NCBI GenBank assembly: GCA_022599775.1
Contig: JAHZLQ010000042.1
Location: 109,491 to 173,490 of the forward strand
Reading direction: 5' to 3'
Source of the DNA: Gammaproteobacteria bacterium
GTDB lineage: Bacteria; Pseudomonadota; Gammaproteobacteria; Nevskiales; Nevskiaceae
Length of the DNA: 64,000 nucleotides
Position numbers and translations under genes: made by a program. Shown piece after piece: positions 8,636 to 17,387 of this stretch. The notes beneath the pieces are model-generated. The model was not told the origin of the DNA and did no database searches. It saw only the letters and a list, made by a program, of their open reading frames with translations. The stretch's first letter is position 1. Each line of letters starts with the position of its first letter.

Positions 8636-8690
8636 GTTGGGTGGCCGGTGCCGCAACACCCGCCGCCGTCCATGTCGGTCCACCGAACGC

Positions 8691-8734
8691 CGCATGGATT
8701 CCGGATCAAGCCTGCGGCTTGTACGGAATGACGA
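8691..8734. repeat. REP-like palindromic repeat, copy 1
   Basis: 44-bp imperfect palindrome. Outer stem ATTCCG (8698-8703)/CGGAAT (8724-8729); inner stem CAAGCC (8707-8712)/GGCTTG (8716-8721) around TGC. It matches the reverse complement of 19130-19173 at 39 of 44 positions, and the stem changes are compensatory. A partial third copy (right half only) follows at 8748-8767. Confidence 0.75.
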
Positions 8735-8768
8735 GGGAGATGAGGATGGCTTGTGTGGAATGACGGAG

Positions 8769-11237
8769 CTATTCGCCGCGCAGCACCGTATTGGGTGGTG
8801 TATCCAGCGTGCGGCGCAGCGCGAACCAGCCGAGTGCGGTGACGATCGCCGTGCCGGCACCGGCGCCGATCAGCCACAGCAGCGGACGCGGCCCGTAGTC
8901 GATGCCGAACACGAACTCGGCGAGCGCCCAGCTCAGCGCCTGCGCGCCGATCGCGGCGACGCTGCCGGCCAGCAATCCGAGCACCGCGTATTCGGTGAGC
9001 ACGCCTTGACGCACCACCGCCCGACGCGCGCCCAGGGCGCGCAGCAGGCCGATCTCGCGGCGGCGTTCATCGCGCGTGCCTTCGATCGCCGCCAGCAGCA
9101 CCGTCAGCCCTGCGAGCAGGGTGAAGATGAAGATGAACTCCACGGCACGCGTGATGCGGTCCATGATCGAACGCACCTCGCGCATCACGCTGTCGATGTC
9201 GAGCACCGTGACGTTCGGGAAGCGATCGACCAGCGCGCGTAGCAGCGCTCGTTCGTCCGGCGGCAGGTAGAAACTGGTGAGAAAGTTGGCGTCGGCCGGG
9301 TCGAGCACGCCGGGCGGCGCCAGCAGAAAGAAATTGGGCTGAAAGCTGTCCCATTCGACAGTGCGGAAGTTCTTCACCGTGAGCGTGACTTCGCGGTCGG
9401 CGATCGCCAGCGTCAGCGTGTCGCCGAGTTTCAGGCCGAGGCGCTCCACCGCGTAGTCGTCCGCGGACAGCCACGGCTGGCCCTGACCGGATTCGCCCCA
9501 CCATTGTCCGTCCGTGATCGTGTTGTCCGGGCCCAGCGTCTCGGTCCACGACAGATTGAACTCGCGATTGATCCAGCGCCGGGTCTCCGGATCATCGAAG
9601 GATTCCGAGCTGACGGCTTCGCCATTGAGTCCGACCAGGCGGCCGCGCACCATCGGCCACAGTTTCAGTTCGTCGTAGCCGCGCTCGGCGAAGAACGCGT
9701 TCATCGGTGCGACCTGATCCGGCAGCACATTGATCAGGAACTGGTTGGGCGTGCCGTCCGGCAGACGCGCGCGCCAGGTTTCGAGCAGATCCGTACGTGA
9801 CACCGAGACCAGCAAAAGCGCGAGCAGCGACAGGCCGAGCGCCACCACCTGCGCCACCGTGGCCGCGCGTCGTCGCGAGACATTGCCCAGGCCGAAGCGC
9901 CAGGCGGCGCCGGCCCGGCCACGCAGCGGCGCCAGCAGACGCACCAGCAACAGCGCGAGTCCGGCCAGTACCGCAACGGCGACAGTGGCGCCGCCGAGCA
10001 CGTAGGCGGCGAGGCTGACGTCGCGGGTCTGCCACCACAGCAATGCGGCGATGGCGCCCACGGCCGCCAGCGGCACCAGACGGGAAACGCCGCCTCCGGC
10101 GTCGATACGCTGGAAGACACGCACCGGTGTAACACGGCGCGCGTCGATCACCGGCGGCAGGCCGAATCCGAGCAGCATCAGCAGTCCCACGAGCTGTGCC
10201 GACAACAATGGCCACAGCCTGGGGGCGGGCAGATCGGCATCGAGCAGCGATCCGATCAGTCGCGCGATCACGAACTGCGCGAGTCCGCCGATGGCGGCGC
10301 CGACCAAGCCGGCCAGCAGGCCGGCGAACAGCAGGCTGCCGGCCAGCGCCGTGACCACGTAGTTGCCGCGCGCGCCCAGGCATTTCAGCAGCGCGACCTC
10401 GTCACGCAGGCGCGTGCCGTAGCTGCGCGCGCAGATCGCCACGGCGGCGCCGGCCAGCAGCAGCGCCGACAGCACCGCCAGATCCAGAAAGCGCTGTGCG
10501 GTATCCAGTGCATTGCGCACCGCCGGGCTCGCGTCCTGCGGCGTGACGGCGCGCGCATCTTCAGGAATATCCAGAGCGTCGAGCGCCGTCTTGGGGCCGG
10601 CCAGCATCAGTTCGTAGCTGACTCGGCTGAAGGCGCCCATCAGCTGGGTGGCGGGCAGGTCTTCGGCATTGATCAGCAGGCGCGGCGCCAGATCACCGAA
10701 GCTGCCGCCCCGGTCGGGTTCATAGGCGATCACGGCGCCGATTTTCAGGTCCAGATCGCCAAGCTTCAGCGGTGCGCCCGGCGACAGTCCCAGGTCGGAC
10801 CACAGGCGCGCGTCGACCCAGGCTTCGCCGGGCGGGGGAATGCCGTCGGCAATGCGTTCGGTGCCGAAAGGCTGATCAGTGATGCGCAGTTCGCCGCGCG
10901 GCGGATAGCCGGTCGAGACGGCCTTGACCGAGGCGAGGCGGCTGGCCTCGCCGTGAAACACCACGCTGGGCAGCGAATACACGGATACGGCGTCGAGTCC
11001 GTCGGCACGGGCCTGTTCGAGCAGTGCATCCGGCAGCGCGTCGCGCGCGCTGACGATCAGGTCGGCGCCCATGGTGTCGCCGGACTGCGCAGCCAGCGCC
11101 GCGCGCACGCGATCGGTAAACAGGCCGACCGCGCTGCTGGTGCCGACGCCGACCGTCAGCGCGACCGACAGGATCAGCAGTTCGCCGGAACGCCAGCCGC
11201 GCGCGTAGCGGCGCCAGGCGTAGCGCCAGGCACTCAC
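8769..11237 (-). CDS. FtsX-like ABC transporter permease (YbbP family)
   Basis: 822 residues with the YbbP layout: an N-terminal membrane helix (about 18-38, LLILSVALTVGVGTSSAVGLF), a large periplasmic domain, a central cluster of helices with a first FtsX domain (about 255-370), a second periplasmic domain (about 500-680), and a C-terminal FtsX domain containing RREIGLLRALGARRAVV. It overlaps the ATPase gene by 4 bp. In E. coli ybbA-ybbP lies divergent from tesA, as here. These exporters are of the MacB type; the substrate is unknown, and a link to lipid or lysophospholipid handling is only suggested by tesA. Confidence 0.88.
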   Translation of the reverse strand: MSAWRYAWRRYARGWRSGELLILSVALTVGVGTSSAVGLFTDRVRAALAAQSGDTMGADLIVSARDALPDALLEQARADGLDAVSVYSLPSVVFHGEASRLASVKAVSTGYPPRGELRITDQPFGTERIADGIPPPGEAWVDARLWSDLGLSPGAPLKLGDLDLKIGAVIAYEPDRGGSFGDLAPRLLINAEDLPATQLMGAFSRVSYELMLAGPKTALDALDIPEDARAVTPQDASPAVRNALDTAQRFLDLAVLSALLLAGAAVAICARSYGTRLRDEVALLKCLGARGNYVVTALAGSLLFAGLLAGLVGAAIGGLAQFVIARLIGSLLDADLPAPRLWPLLSAQLVGLLMLLGFGLPPVIDARRVTPVRVFQRIDAGGGVSRLVPLAAVGAIAALLWWQTRDVSLAAYVLGGATVAVAVLAGLALLLVRLLAPLRGRAGAAWRFGLGNVSRRRAATVAQVVALGLSLLALLLVSVSRTDLLETWRARLPDGTPNQFLINVLPDQVAPMNAFFAERGYDELKLWPMVRGRLVGLNGEAVSSESFDDPETRRWINREFNLSWTETLGPDNTITDGQWWGESGQGQPWLSADDYAVERLGLKLGDTLTLAIADREVTLTVKNFRTVEWDSFQPNFFLLAPPGVLDPADANFLTSFYLPPDERALLRALVDRFPNVTVLDIDSVMREVRSIMDRITRAVEFIFIFTLLAGLTVLLAAIEGTRDERRREIGLLRALGARRAVVRQGVLTEYAVLGLLAGSVAAIGAQALSWALAEFVFGIDYGPRPLLWLIGAGAGTAIVTALGWFALRRTLDTPPNTVLRGE

Positions 11238-11947
11238 GCCAACGACTCGACGATGCGCCCGGCCTCGATGCGGATCGCACGCGTGCAGCGCGACGCCAGG
11301 GTGTCGTCATGCGTGACCATCACCAATGTGGTGCCGCGTTGCGCATTCAGGTCGAACAGCAGATCGATGATGCGTGCGCCGGTGGCGGTGTCGAGATTGC
11401 CGGTGGGTTCGTCGGCAAACAGCAGTCTGGGTTCGCCGGCAAAGGCGCGGGCGATCGCCACGCGCTGCTGCTCGCCGCCGGAAAGCTGCGTCGGATAATG
11501 ATTCAGGCGATGCTCCAGACCGACCTGCTGCAGCGCTGCACGTGCACGTTCGGCCGGCCGGTCCAGGCCCGCCAGTTCGGCCGGCAGCATCACGTTCTCC
11601 AGTGCCGTGAAGCCGGCCAGCAACTGAAACGACTGGAACACGAAGCCGACGCCGCCGGCGCGCACCGCGGCGCGTGCGTCCTCGTCCATGGCACCGATGT
11701 CATGGCCCGTCAGTTCGATCCGGCCCGAACTCGGCAGGTCCAATCCCGCCAGCAGTGACAGCAAGGTGGTCTTGCCGGAGCCGGAACGGCCCACGATCGC
11801 CACCGTTTCGCCTTCGGCTATGCTTAGGTTCACGTCTTCGAGAATCGTGAGCACACCGCCGGCACCGTCGATCGACTTGCCGACGCTGGTCGCGACGATG
11901 ACGTTTACGCTCGCCAAATCGGCCCCAACTGTCGCCTCGTCCGCCAT
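11234..11947 (-). CDS. ABC transporter ATP-binding protein (YbbA family)
   Basis: About 237 residues. Walker A GRSGSGKTT, signature LSGGEQQRVAIARA, Walker B LLFADEPTGNLD and the H-loop MVTHDD are all intact. It is the partner of the downstream permease, and the stop/start overlap implies coupling. The start is uncertain: ATG at 11947 abuts the divergent tesA ATG at 11946, ATG at 11953 would overlap it, and a TTG lies about 10 codons inside. The N-terminal 20 residues before VIVATSVGKS are not family sequence I recognise. Confidence 0.9.
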   Translation of the reverse strand: MADEATVGADLASVNVIVATSVGKSIDGAGGVLTILEDVNLSIAEGETVAIVGRSGSGKTTLLSLLAGLDLPSSGRIELTGHDIGAMDEDARAAVRAGGVGFVFQSFQLLAGFTALENVMLPAELAGLDRPAERARAALQQVGLEHRLNHYPTQLSGGEQQRVAIARAFAGEPRLLFADEPTGNLDTATGARIIDLLFDLNAQRGTTLVMVTHDDTLASRCTRAIRIEAGRIVESLA

Positions 11948-12608
11948 GAGCATTCGTCTTCTGCTGTTCGTATTGAGTCTGTGGTCCGCACTTTGGACCG
12001 GCGTGGTGCGTGCCGATACGGCACCCACCATTCTGGTGTTCGGCGATTCGTTGTCCGCAGGCTACGGCATCGATGTGAATTCCGGATGGGTGCAGTTGCT
12101 GCGCGATCGGCTGAAGGATCAAGGCTATCCACACCAGGTCGTCAACGGAAGTGTATCCGGCGAGACCACCGCCGGTGGTCTGTCGCGCCTGCCGGCGACG
12201 CTGCAACGGCATCCGCCCGGCATCGTGCTGCTGGAACTGGGCGCCAACGATGGTCTGCGCGGATTGCCGCTGGAGACGATGCGCAAGAATCTCGAAGCGC
12301 TGGTCACGGCCGGCCAGGACACCGGCGCAACGGTGGTGCTGTTCGAGATGAGGCTGCCGCCGAACTACGGCAACGAGTACACGGAGCGTTTTCGCGCGGT
12401 GTTCCACGCCGTGGCCGAGGATAGCGGGGCGATCCTGCTGCCGTTCTTCATGGCGAGCATCGCGCGCGATCCCGCCAATTTCCAGGCCGACCGCGCGCAC
12501 CCCACCGCGGCGGCGCAGCCGGCCCTGCTCGATGCGATCTGGCCGACGCTGGAACCACTGCTGGAACCGCCGTTGGAAGGGGAAGCCGCGGCCGCGCCTG
12601 CATCCTGA
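11946..12608 (+). CDS. tesA: arylesterase/lysophospholipase TesA (SGNH hydrolase)
   Basis: 220 residues. Signal peptide about 1-24 (LLLFVLSLWSALWTGVVRA), block I GDSLSAGYG with nucleophile S35, block III GAND, and block V DRAHPTAAAQ holding the Asp-X-X-His pair. TesA is a periplasmic thioesterase, esterase and lysophospholipase. Divergent from ybbAP with start codons touching. The C-terminus (about 10 residues rich in Glu/Ala/Pro) is longer than usual. The frame is open upstream, but the signal peptide fixes the start. Confidence 0.93.
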   Translation: MSIRLLLFVLSLWSALWTGVVRADTAPTILVFGDSLSAGYGIDVNSGWVQLLRDRLKDQGYPHQVVNGSVSGETTAGGLSRLPATLQRHPPGIVLLELGANDGLRGLPLETMRKNLEALVTAGQDTGATVVLFEMRLPPNYGNEYTERFRAVFHAVAEDSGAILLPFFMASIARDPANFQADRAHPTAAAQPALLDAIWPTLEPLLEPPLEGEAAAAPAS

Positions 12609-12663
12609 ACGCGGCTTGATCCGTATCGGTATCACGTCCCCAATTTTCGATATCGACCGGATC

Positions 12664-13938
12664 ATGAAAATCGCCGTCATCGGCAGCGGCATCTCGGGGC
12701 TTGCGGCCGCCACTTTCCTGGGCCAGCGCCATGAGCTCACGCTGTACGAACAGGACCGCCGCGTGGGCGGTCACACCAACACCGTGGACATCGATACCGC
12801 CGCGGGGCTGGTGTCGATCGATACCGGTTTCATCGTCTGCAATCCGGTCAACTATCCGAATTTTTATCCGCTGCTCGACAGTCTCGGCGTGGAACGCCAG
12901 AACACCGATATGTCGCTGGGCGTGTCGGTCGAGAACGGGCGTATCGAGTGGGCCGGAGACGAAGACCTGAGCAAGATCTTCGCGCAGCCTTCGCTGATGT
13001 TCTCGCCGACGCATATTCGCATGCTGCTGGCGGTGATGCGGCTCAACAAGCGCGTCAAGCAATGTCTCACCGAGGACGATCTGCCGGACATCACCTTGGG
13101 CGAATTTCTCGACCGGGAAGGCTTTCCGATGTCGCTGCGGGTGCGGTACCTGGCGGCGATGGCGGGACCGGTCTGGAGCACCTCCACGCGCGGGGTGATG
13201 AACTTCCCGTTCGCCTTCTTCGCGCGCTTCTTCGATGCGCACGGCTTGCTCAATGTCTACGAACGGCCGCAGTGGCAGGTCGTGCGCGGCGGATCGAAGA
13301 CCTATGTGGACAAGCTGATGGCGGGCTTTCGCGGCGAGCTGCGCGTGAGCACGGCGGTGCGCGCGATTCACCGTGACGCCGACGGCGTGCGGGTTCGCGA
13401 CGCCGACGCCGAGCGGCGATACGACGCCGTGGTCTGCGCCACGCACTCCGATCAGGCCTTGGCGATGCTCGACGACGCGGACGAGTCCGAACGCGCGGTG
13501 CTTGCTGCGATTCCGTACACCGAAAACGACGCCTATCTGCATACCGACGAATCGCTGATGCCGCGCCGGCGCCGTGCCTGGTCAAGTTGGAACGCGCTGC
13601 TGGCCGAGGATGCGCTCAGCGACACGCCGATCGGCGTCAGCTATTGGATGAACCAGCTGCAATCAATTTCCGGGCCGGTGAACTACATCGTGTCGCTGAA
13701 CCCGCCGCGGCCGCCGCGCGAGGAGACGGTGCTGTACCGCACGCGCTATGCACATCCTCAATATGGCGCCGGGATTCTGAAGTCGCAGGCGGCGTTGCGC
13801 GAAATCCAGGGCCGGCGTCGGGTCTGGTGGGCGGGAGCCTGGACCGGCTACGGCTTTCACGAGGACGGCCTCACATCCGGTTTGCGCGCCGTCGGGGGGC
13901 TGGACCCCGCGTGTCTGCCAGACTGGGCCGCATTGTGA
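12664..13938 (+). CDS. FAD/NAD(P)-binding amine-oxidase-like oxidoreductase
   Basis: 424 residues. Rossmann FAD motif IAVIGSGISGLAAATFLG at the start, then LYEQDRRVGGHTNTVD, and a C-terminal FAD-contact region WWAGAWTGYGFHEDGL. This is the COG2907 type that sits next to DUF1365 and cyclopropane-synthase-like genes in many proteobacteria. In Rhodobacter sphaeroides a comparable cluster belongs to the singlet-oxygen response and has been connected to furan fatty acids; that role here is inference. Overlaps the next gene by 4 bp (GTGA). Confidence 0.85.
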   Translation: MKIAVIGSGISGLAAATFLGQRHELTLYEQDRRVGGHTNTVDIDTAAGLVSIDTGFIVCNPVNYPNFYPLLDSLGVERQNTDMSLGVSVENGRIEWAGDEDLSKIFAQPSLMFSPTHIRMLLAVMRLNKRVKQCLTEDDLPDITLGEFLDREGFPMSLRVRYLAAMAGPVWSTSTRGVMNFPFAFFARFFDAHGLLNVYERPQWQVVRGGSKTYVDKLMAGFRGELRVSTAVRAIHRDADGVRVRDADAERRYDAVVCATHSDQALAMLDDADESERAVLAAIPYTENDAYLHTDESLMPRRRRAWSSWNALLAEDALSDTPIGVSYWMNQLQSISGPVNYIVSLNPPRPPREETVLYRTRYAHPQYGAGILKSQAALREIQGRRRVWWAGAWTGYGFHEDGLTSGLRAVGGLDPACLPDWAAL

Positions 13939-14720
13939 ATCCGACCGCACAGGCATCCATCGGCGAAGCGGCGATCCTGTATCGCTGCACGGTCATGCAT
14001 CGCCGCCATGTGCCGCCGCTGTATCGCTTCGTCTATCGGCTGTTCTACATCCTGGTGGACATCGACGCGCTGCCGCAGCTGCACGCACGGCACCGCCTGT
14101 TCTCGCACAACCGCTTCAATCTGCTGAGCCTGTACGACCGCGACCATGCGGCGGCGCCGGGTGGCCTGCGCGCCTGGGTCGACCGGGCGCTGGGCAGTGC
14201 CGGCATCGACCTGGCCGGTGGACGCGTGCGTCTGCTGTGCCTGCCGCGTGTGTTCGGCTGGGTGTTCAATCCGATCAGTCTGTTCTATTGCGAGCACGCC
14301 GACGGCGGCCTGCGCGCGGTCATCGCCGAGGTGCGCAACACCTTTGGCGAACGGCATTGCTACCTGCTTGCATCCGCTGGCGCGCCGATCACGTATCAAC
14401 AGTCACACGAGAAGGAAAAGTCCTTTCATGTGTCGCCGTTCTTCGATCTGGTCGGGCGCTATCGCTTCCAGTTCGACGAGCCCGGGGAACGGTTGCGGGT
14501 ACTGATCCACCAAACCCGCGAGTCGCAGCCGACCATCGACACCCGCCTCAGCGGCGAGCGGCTAGCGTTTACGGACGGCAATCTGCTGCGGCAGACGCTC
14601 GCGATGCCCTGGATCACGTTCAAGGTCGTGCTTGGTATTCACTGGGAAGCATTGAAGATCTGGTTGCGCGGCGGCCGTTTCCATGCCAAACCGCCGCCGC
14701 CGGACAAAGAGATTTCTTGA
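13935..14720 (+). CDS. DUF1365 domain protein
   Basis: 261 residues from a GTG that overlaps the preceding stop. Motifs YRCTVMHRRHVPPLYRFVYRLFYILVDID, FGWVFNPISLFYC and EVRNTFGERHCYLL are typical of DUF1365. No catalytic function is established; its constant company is the FAD oxidoreductase before it and the CFA-type methyltransferase after it. The open frame extends upstream into the oxidoreductase gene, but the GTG start matches the family. Confidence 0.87.
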   Translation: MNPTAQASIGEAAILYRCTVMHRRHVPPLYRFVYRLFYILVDIDALPQLHARHRLFSHNRFNLLSLYDRDHAAAPGGLRAWVDRALGSAGIDLAGGRVRLLCLPRVFGWVFNPISLFYCEHADGGLRAVIAEVRNTFGERHCYLLASAGAPITYQQSHEKEKSFHVSPFFDLVGRYRFQFDEPGERLRVLIHQTRESQPTIDTRLSGERLAFTDGNLLRQTLAMPWITFKVVLGIHWEALKIWLRGGRFHAKPPPPDKEIS

Positions 14721-14732
14721 GGAGATCCATTG

Positions 14733-16010
14733 ATGTCGCGTGAGGAACTGGAACGCAAGAGCCATCAACCGACGCCGCTGCGCGAACCGCTGATGCGTGC
14801 CTTGACCGAACCGATGCAGCGCAGGGCCACGCCACAGCGCATGACCTTGGGCCTGCGCGTATTGCTGTGGATGTTGCAGGGCCTGCGCGTCGGCACGCTG
14901 GAAGTCCAGCTGCCGGGCGGTGCACGCCGCATCTATGAAGGTGGCGAGGCCGGGCCACGCGGCGTATTGCAGATTCGAGACCCGGCGATGATCAGCCAGG
15001 TGCTGAAGAATGGCGAAGTCGGCTTCGGCGAAGCCTATATGGACGGCCGCTGGGAATCGCCAGACCTCGCTTCGCTGCTGGCGGTGATGTATCTCAACGA
15101 GCCGCATTACAAGGGGCCGTACGAGCGCATGCCGTTCATGCGTCTGTATGGCTGGCTGCAGCACCGCCGCCGCGCCAACACCAAGCACCGCGCCAAGGAG
15201 AACATCCAGTATCACTACGATCTGGGCAACGATTTCTATCGTCTGTGGCTGGACGACAGCATGGCCTATTCCAGCGCCGTGTTCGCCAGCCCCAACGACA
15301 CTCTGCATCAGGCGCAGCTCAACAAGTTCGAGAACCTCTACCAGCGGCTGGATCTCAAGCCCGAGCATCATCTTCTGGAGATCGGCAGCGGCTGGGGTGG
15401 TTTTGCGGTCTATTGCGCGCAGCGCAGTGGCTGTCGCGTGACCGGCATCACCTTGTCCCAGGAGCAGCTGGTTGAAGCCAGCGCCCGTGCCGAGCGTGAA
15501 GGTGTGGCCGAGCGCGTGAAGTTCGAACTGCGTGATTACCGCGATGTGAGCGAACACTATGACCGGATCGCTTCCATCGAGATGTACGAGGCCGTGGGCG
15601 AGCAATTCTGGCCCACCTATTTCGCGACGATCCATCGCGTGCTCAAGCCGGGCGGTATCGCCTCGATCCAGGGCATCACGATTTCCGACAAGATCTTCGA
15701 TCAGTACCGCAACAAGCGCGACTTCATCCAGAAATACATCTTCCCGGGCGGTATGCTGAGCCCGCCGGAACACTTCCAGAAGCTCGCCGCCGCCGCGGGC
15801 CTGAGGCCCGAAGACCCGCAGCTGTTCGCGCTCGACTACGCCGAAACGCTGGCGCACTGGCATCGCAGCGTGCAGGCCGTGCGCGAGCCGATCAAGCGTC
15901 AGTTCGGCGAGCGCTTCTATCGCATGTGGCGTTACTATCTGGCCTATTGCGAATGCGGTTTCCGCGTGGGCTCGCTGGATCTTATGCAGATCAGCCTGCG
16001 CAAGCTCTGA
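14733..16010 (+). CDS. cfa: cyclopropane-fatty-acid-phospholipid synthase family protein
   Basis: 425 residues. The SAM-binding motif LLEIGSGWGGFAVYCA (near residue 215) is preceded by QYHYDLGNDFYRLWLD and followed by GITLSQEQ, RDYRDV and SIEMYEAVGEQFWPTYF, all typical of CFA synthases. It transfers a methyl(ene) group from S-adenosylmethionine to the double bond of a membrane phospholipid acyl chain. A GGAG ribosome-binding site favours the ATG at 14733 over the TTG at 14730. Genome-wide there may be other paralogues, so cyclopropanation, methylation or furan chemistry cannot be told apart here. Confidence 0.9.
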   Translation: MSREELERKSHQPTPLREPLMRALTEPMQRRATPQRMTLGLRVLLWMLQGLRVGTLEVQLPGGARRIYEGGEAGPRGVLQIRDPAMISQVLKNGEVGFGEAYMDGRWESPDLASLLAVMYLNEPHYKGPYERMPFMRLYGWLQHRRRANTKHRAKENIQYHYDLGNDFYRLWLDDSMAYSSAVFASPNDTLHQAQLNKFENLYQRLDLKPEHHLLEIGSGWGGFAVYCAQRSGCRVTGITLSQEQLVEASARAEREGVAERVKFELRDYRDVSEHYDRIASIEMYEAVGEQFWPTYFATIHRVLKPGGIASIQGITISDKIFDQYRNKRDFIQKYIFPGGMLSPPEHFQKLAAAAGLRPEDPQLFALDYAETLAHWHRSVQAVREPIKRQFGERFYRMWRYYLAYCECGFRVGSLDLMQISLRKL

Positions 16011-16016
16011 GGTGTC

Positions 16017-16352
16017 ATGAATCCACATCGGCTTGCGATCGTCTTCGGCTGCTTTCTGGCGGCGATTCTCGCCGCCACCGGCTGGGCCAGCCTGCAGGTG
16101 CCGATTTTCGAGACGCCGCGCGAGCTCGTGACCCACCCTTGGTTCATCGCCACGCTGGTGGATGCCTATCTGGCCTTCACCGCATTCTGGCTGTGGGTCG
16201 CCTACAAGCTCAGAACCTGGCCGGCGCGTATCGCTTGGCTGCTGGCGATCTATCTCACCGGCAACATGGCCATGGCAGTGTTCGTGCTATGGCAGGTCTG
16301 GACACTTCCGCGCGACGCCGGTCTTGACGCCTTGCTGACGCGTCGCGCGTGA
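16017..16352 (+). CDS. small membrane protein, DUF1475-like
   Basis: 111 residues with three predicted membrane helices (about 5-24, 42-62 and 69-92). The central HPWFIATLVDAYLAFTAFW and VAYKLRTWPARIAWLL resemble DUF1475. It lies 6 bp after cfa and overlaps the next gene by 4 bp, so it is part of the fatty-acid operon. The function is unknown. Confidence 0.7.
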   Translation: MNPHRLAIVFGCFLAAILAATGWASLQVPIFETPRELVTHPWFIATLVDAYLAFTAFWLWVAYKLRTWPARIAWLLAIYLTGNMAMAVFVLWQVWTLPRDAGLDALLTRRA

Positions 16353-16840
16353 GCGGGGCCCGGTCGTGGCTGCGCCGGCGCTGGCTGGAGCCGGTGCTGA
16401 ATCAGTTGCGGCAGGGCATGTCACCCGAAAAGATCGCCTTGACGATCGCCCTGGGCCTGAGCCTGTCGGTGTTTCCGATACTCGGCAGCACCACGCTGCT
16501 GTGTCTGCTCGCCGGCGTCGTCTTCAAGCTCAACCAGCCCTTGATCCAGATCGCCAATTACCTGGGCTATCCCTTGCAGATTCTGCTTTTGCTGCCGTTC
16601 TACCGGGCGGGCGAATGGCTGGGCACGCCGCATCTGGCCTTGTCGGTTCCCGATTTGGTCGAGCGCTTCAAGGCCGGCCCGTGGCAATTCATGCTTGATT
16701 TCGGCTTGATCGCGCTTGGCGGCGTCGGCATCTGGTGCCTGTGCGCGCCGCTGTTCGTCGGCCTGGTCTATGGCTTGCTGATTCTGCCGCTGCGCCTGCT
16801 GGGACGGCGCGTTACCGCTGCGCGTAGCGCGCGGGTTTGA
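16349..16840 (+). CDS. DUF2062 domain membrane protein
   Basis: 163 residues from a GTG overlapping the previous stop. After an amphipathic basic start it has SPEKIALTIALGLSLSVFPILGSTT, typical of DUF2062, with membrane helices at about 27-58, 68-82 and 122-150. The family has no assigned function. It is the last gene of the FAD-oxidoreductase/DUF1365/cfa/DUF1475 run. Confidence 0.8.
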   Translation: MSGARSWLRRRWLEPVLNQLRQGMSPEKIALTIALGLSLSVFPILGSTTLLCLLAGVVFKLNQPLIQIANYLGYPLQILLLLPFYRAGEWLGTPHLALSVPDLVERFKAGPWQFMLDFGLIALGGVGIWCLCAPLFVGLVYGLLILPLRLLGRRVTAARSARV

Positions 16841-16906
16841 CGTGAATCACGCGCGGCGTGATGCCGACCGACCCTCGCCCGCTTGCGGGAGCGGTGGGTG
16901 AGGGGA

Positions 16907-16960
16907 ACGGCCATGCCGCAGGAGATTCATTCTGCAGGGTGTCGCTTGCGGCATGGCCGT
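16907..16960. repeat. 14-bp inverted repeat with 26-nt loop
   Basis: ACGGCCATGCCGCA (16907-16920) and its exact complement TGCGGCATGGCCGT (16947-16960). There is no T run, so it is not a simple terminator. It lies in the 199-bp gap between DUF2062 and the HxlR gene; no reading frame fits the gap. Confidence 0.6.
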
Positions 16961-17001
16961 CAGAGACCCAGTACAGCGCCCTTGCGGTCCGCTATCGTTT
17001 T

Positions 17002-17016
17002 GGTAGCATCGCTACC
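17002..17016. promoter_or_regulatory. candidate operator of the HxlR-type regulator
   Basis: GGTAGC-ATC-GCTACC is a perfect 15-bp palindrome centred 31 bp before the GTG of the regulator. HxlR-family proteins are dimers that often bind such sites in their own promoters. No protein-DNA evidence. Confidence 0.5.
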
Positions 17017-17039
17017 TATCGTGTAGCGGGAATGTCTTC

Positions 17040-17387
17040 GTGGCACAAACGAAAATACCTTCGGCGAGCGGTTCGCAGCCGCGACCGGTGATGCAGTTGC
17101 TGGACCTGATCGGCCGGCGCTGGGCCTTGCGCATACTCTGGGAACTGCGCGAAACGCCCCTGAACTTCCGTGCCTTGCAGGAACGCTGCGGTGGCCTGTC
17201 GCCAAGTGTGGTCAACCGGCGTCTGCGCGAATTGCGACAGGCGGACCTCGTCACGCTCACGCCCGAGGGCTATCGGCTGAGCCCGCTCGGATGCGAGCTG
17301 GGTCCGAAGTTGTTGGACCTCAATATCTGGGCCGAACGCTGGGCGCGCAAGCGTCGTCCCGTGTCCGACGATGAGACTGCGCCATGA
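17040..17387 (+). CDS. HxlR family winged-helix transcriptional regulator
   Basis: 115 residues. LLDLIGRRWALRILWELRETPLNFRALQERCGGLSPSVVNRRLRELRQADLV is the HxlR winged helix with the conserved first-helix W-A-L-R-I-L pattern. It starts at a GTG; a nearby ATG is in another frame. It overlaps the hydrolase gene by 4 bp, so it probably controls that gene and itself. No cysteine is present in the sensor region, which argues against HypR-like redox sensing. Confidence 0.87.
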   Translation: MAQTKIPSASGSQPRPVMQLLDLIGRRWALRILWELRETPLNFRALQERCGGLSPSVVNRRLRELRQADLVTLTPEGYRLSPLGCELGPKLLDLNIWAERWARKRRPVSDDETAP

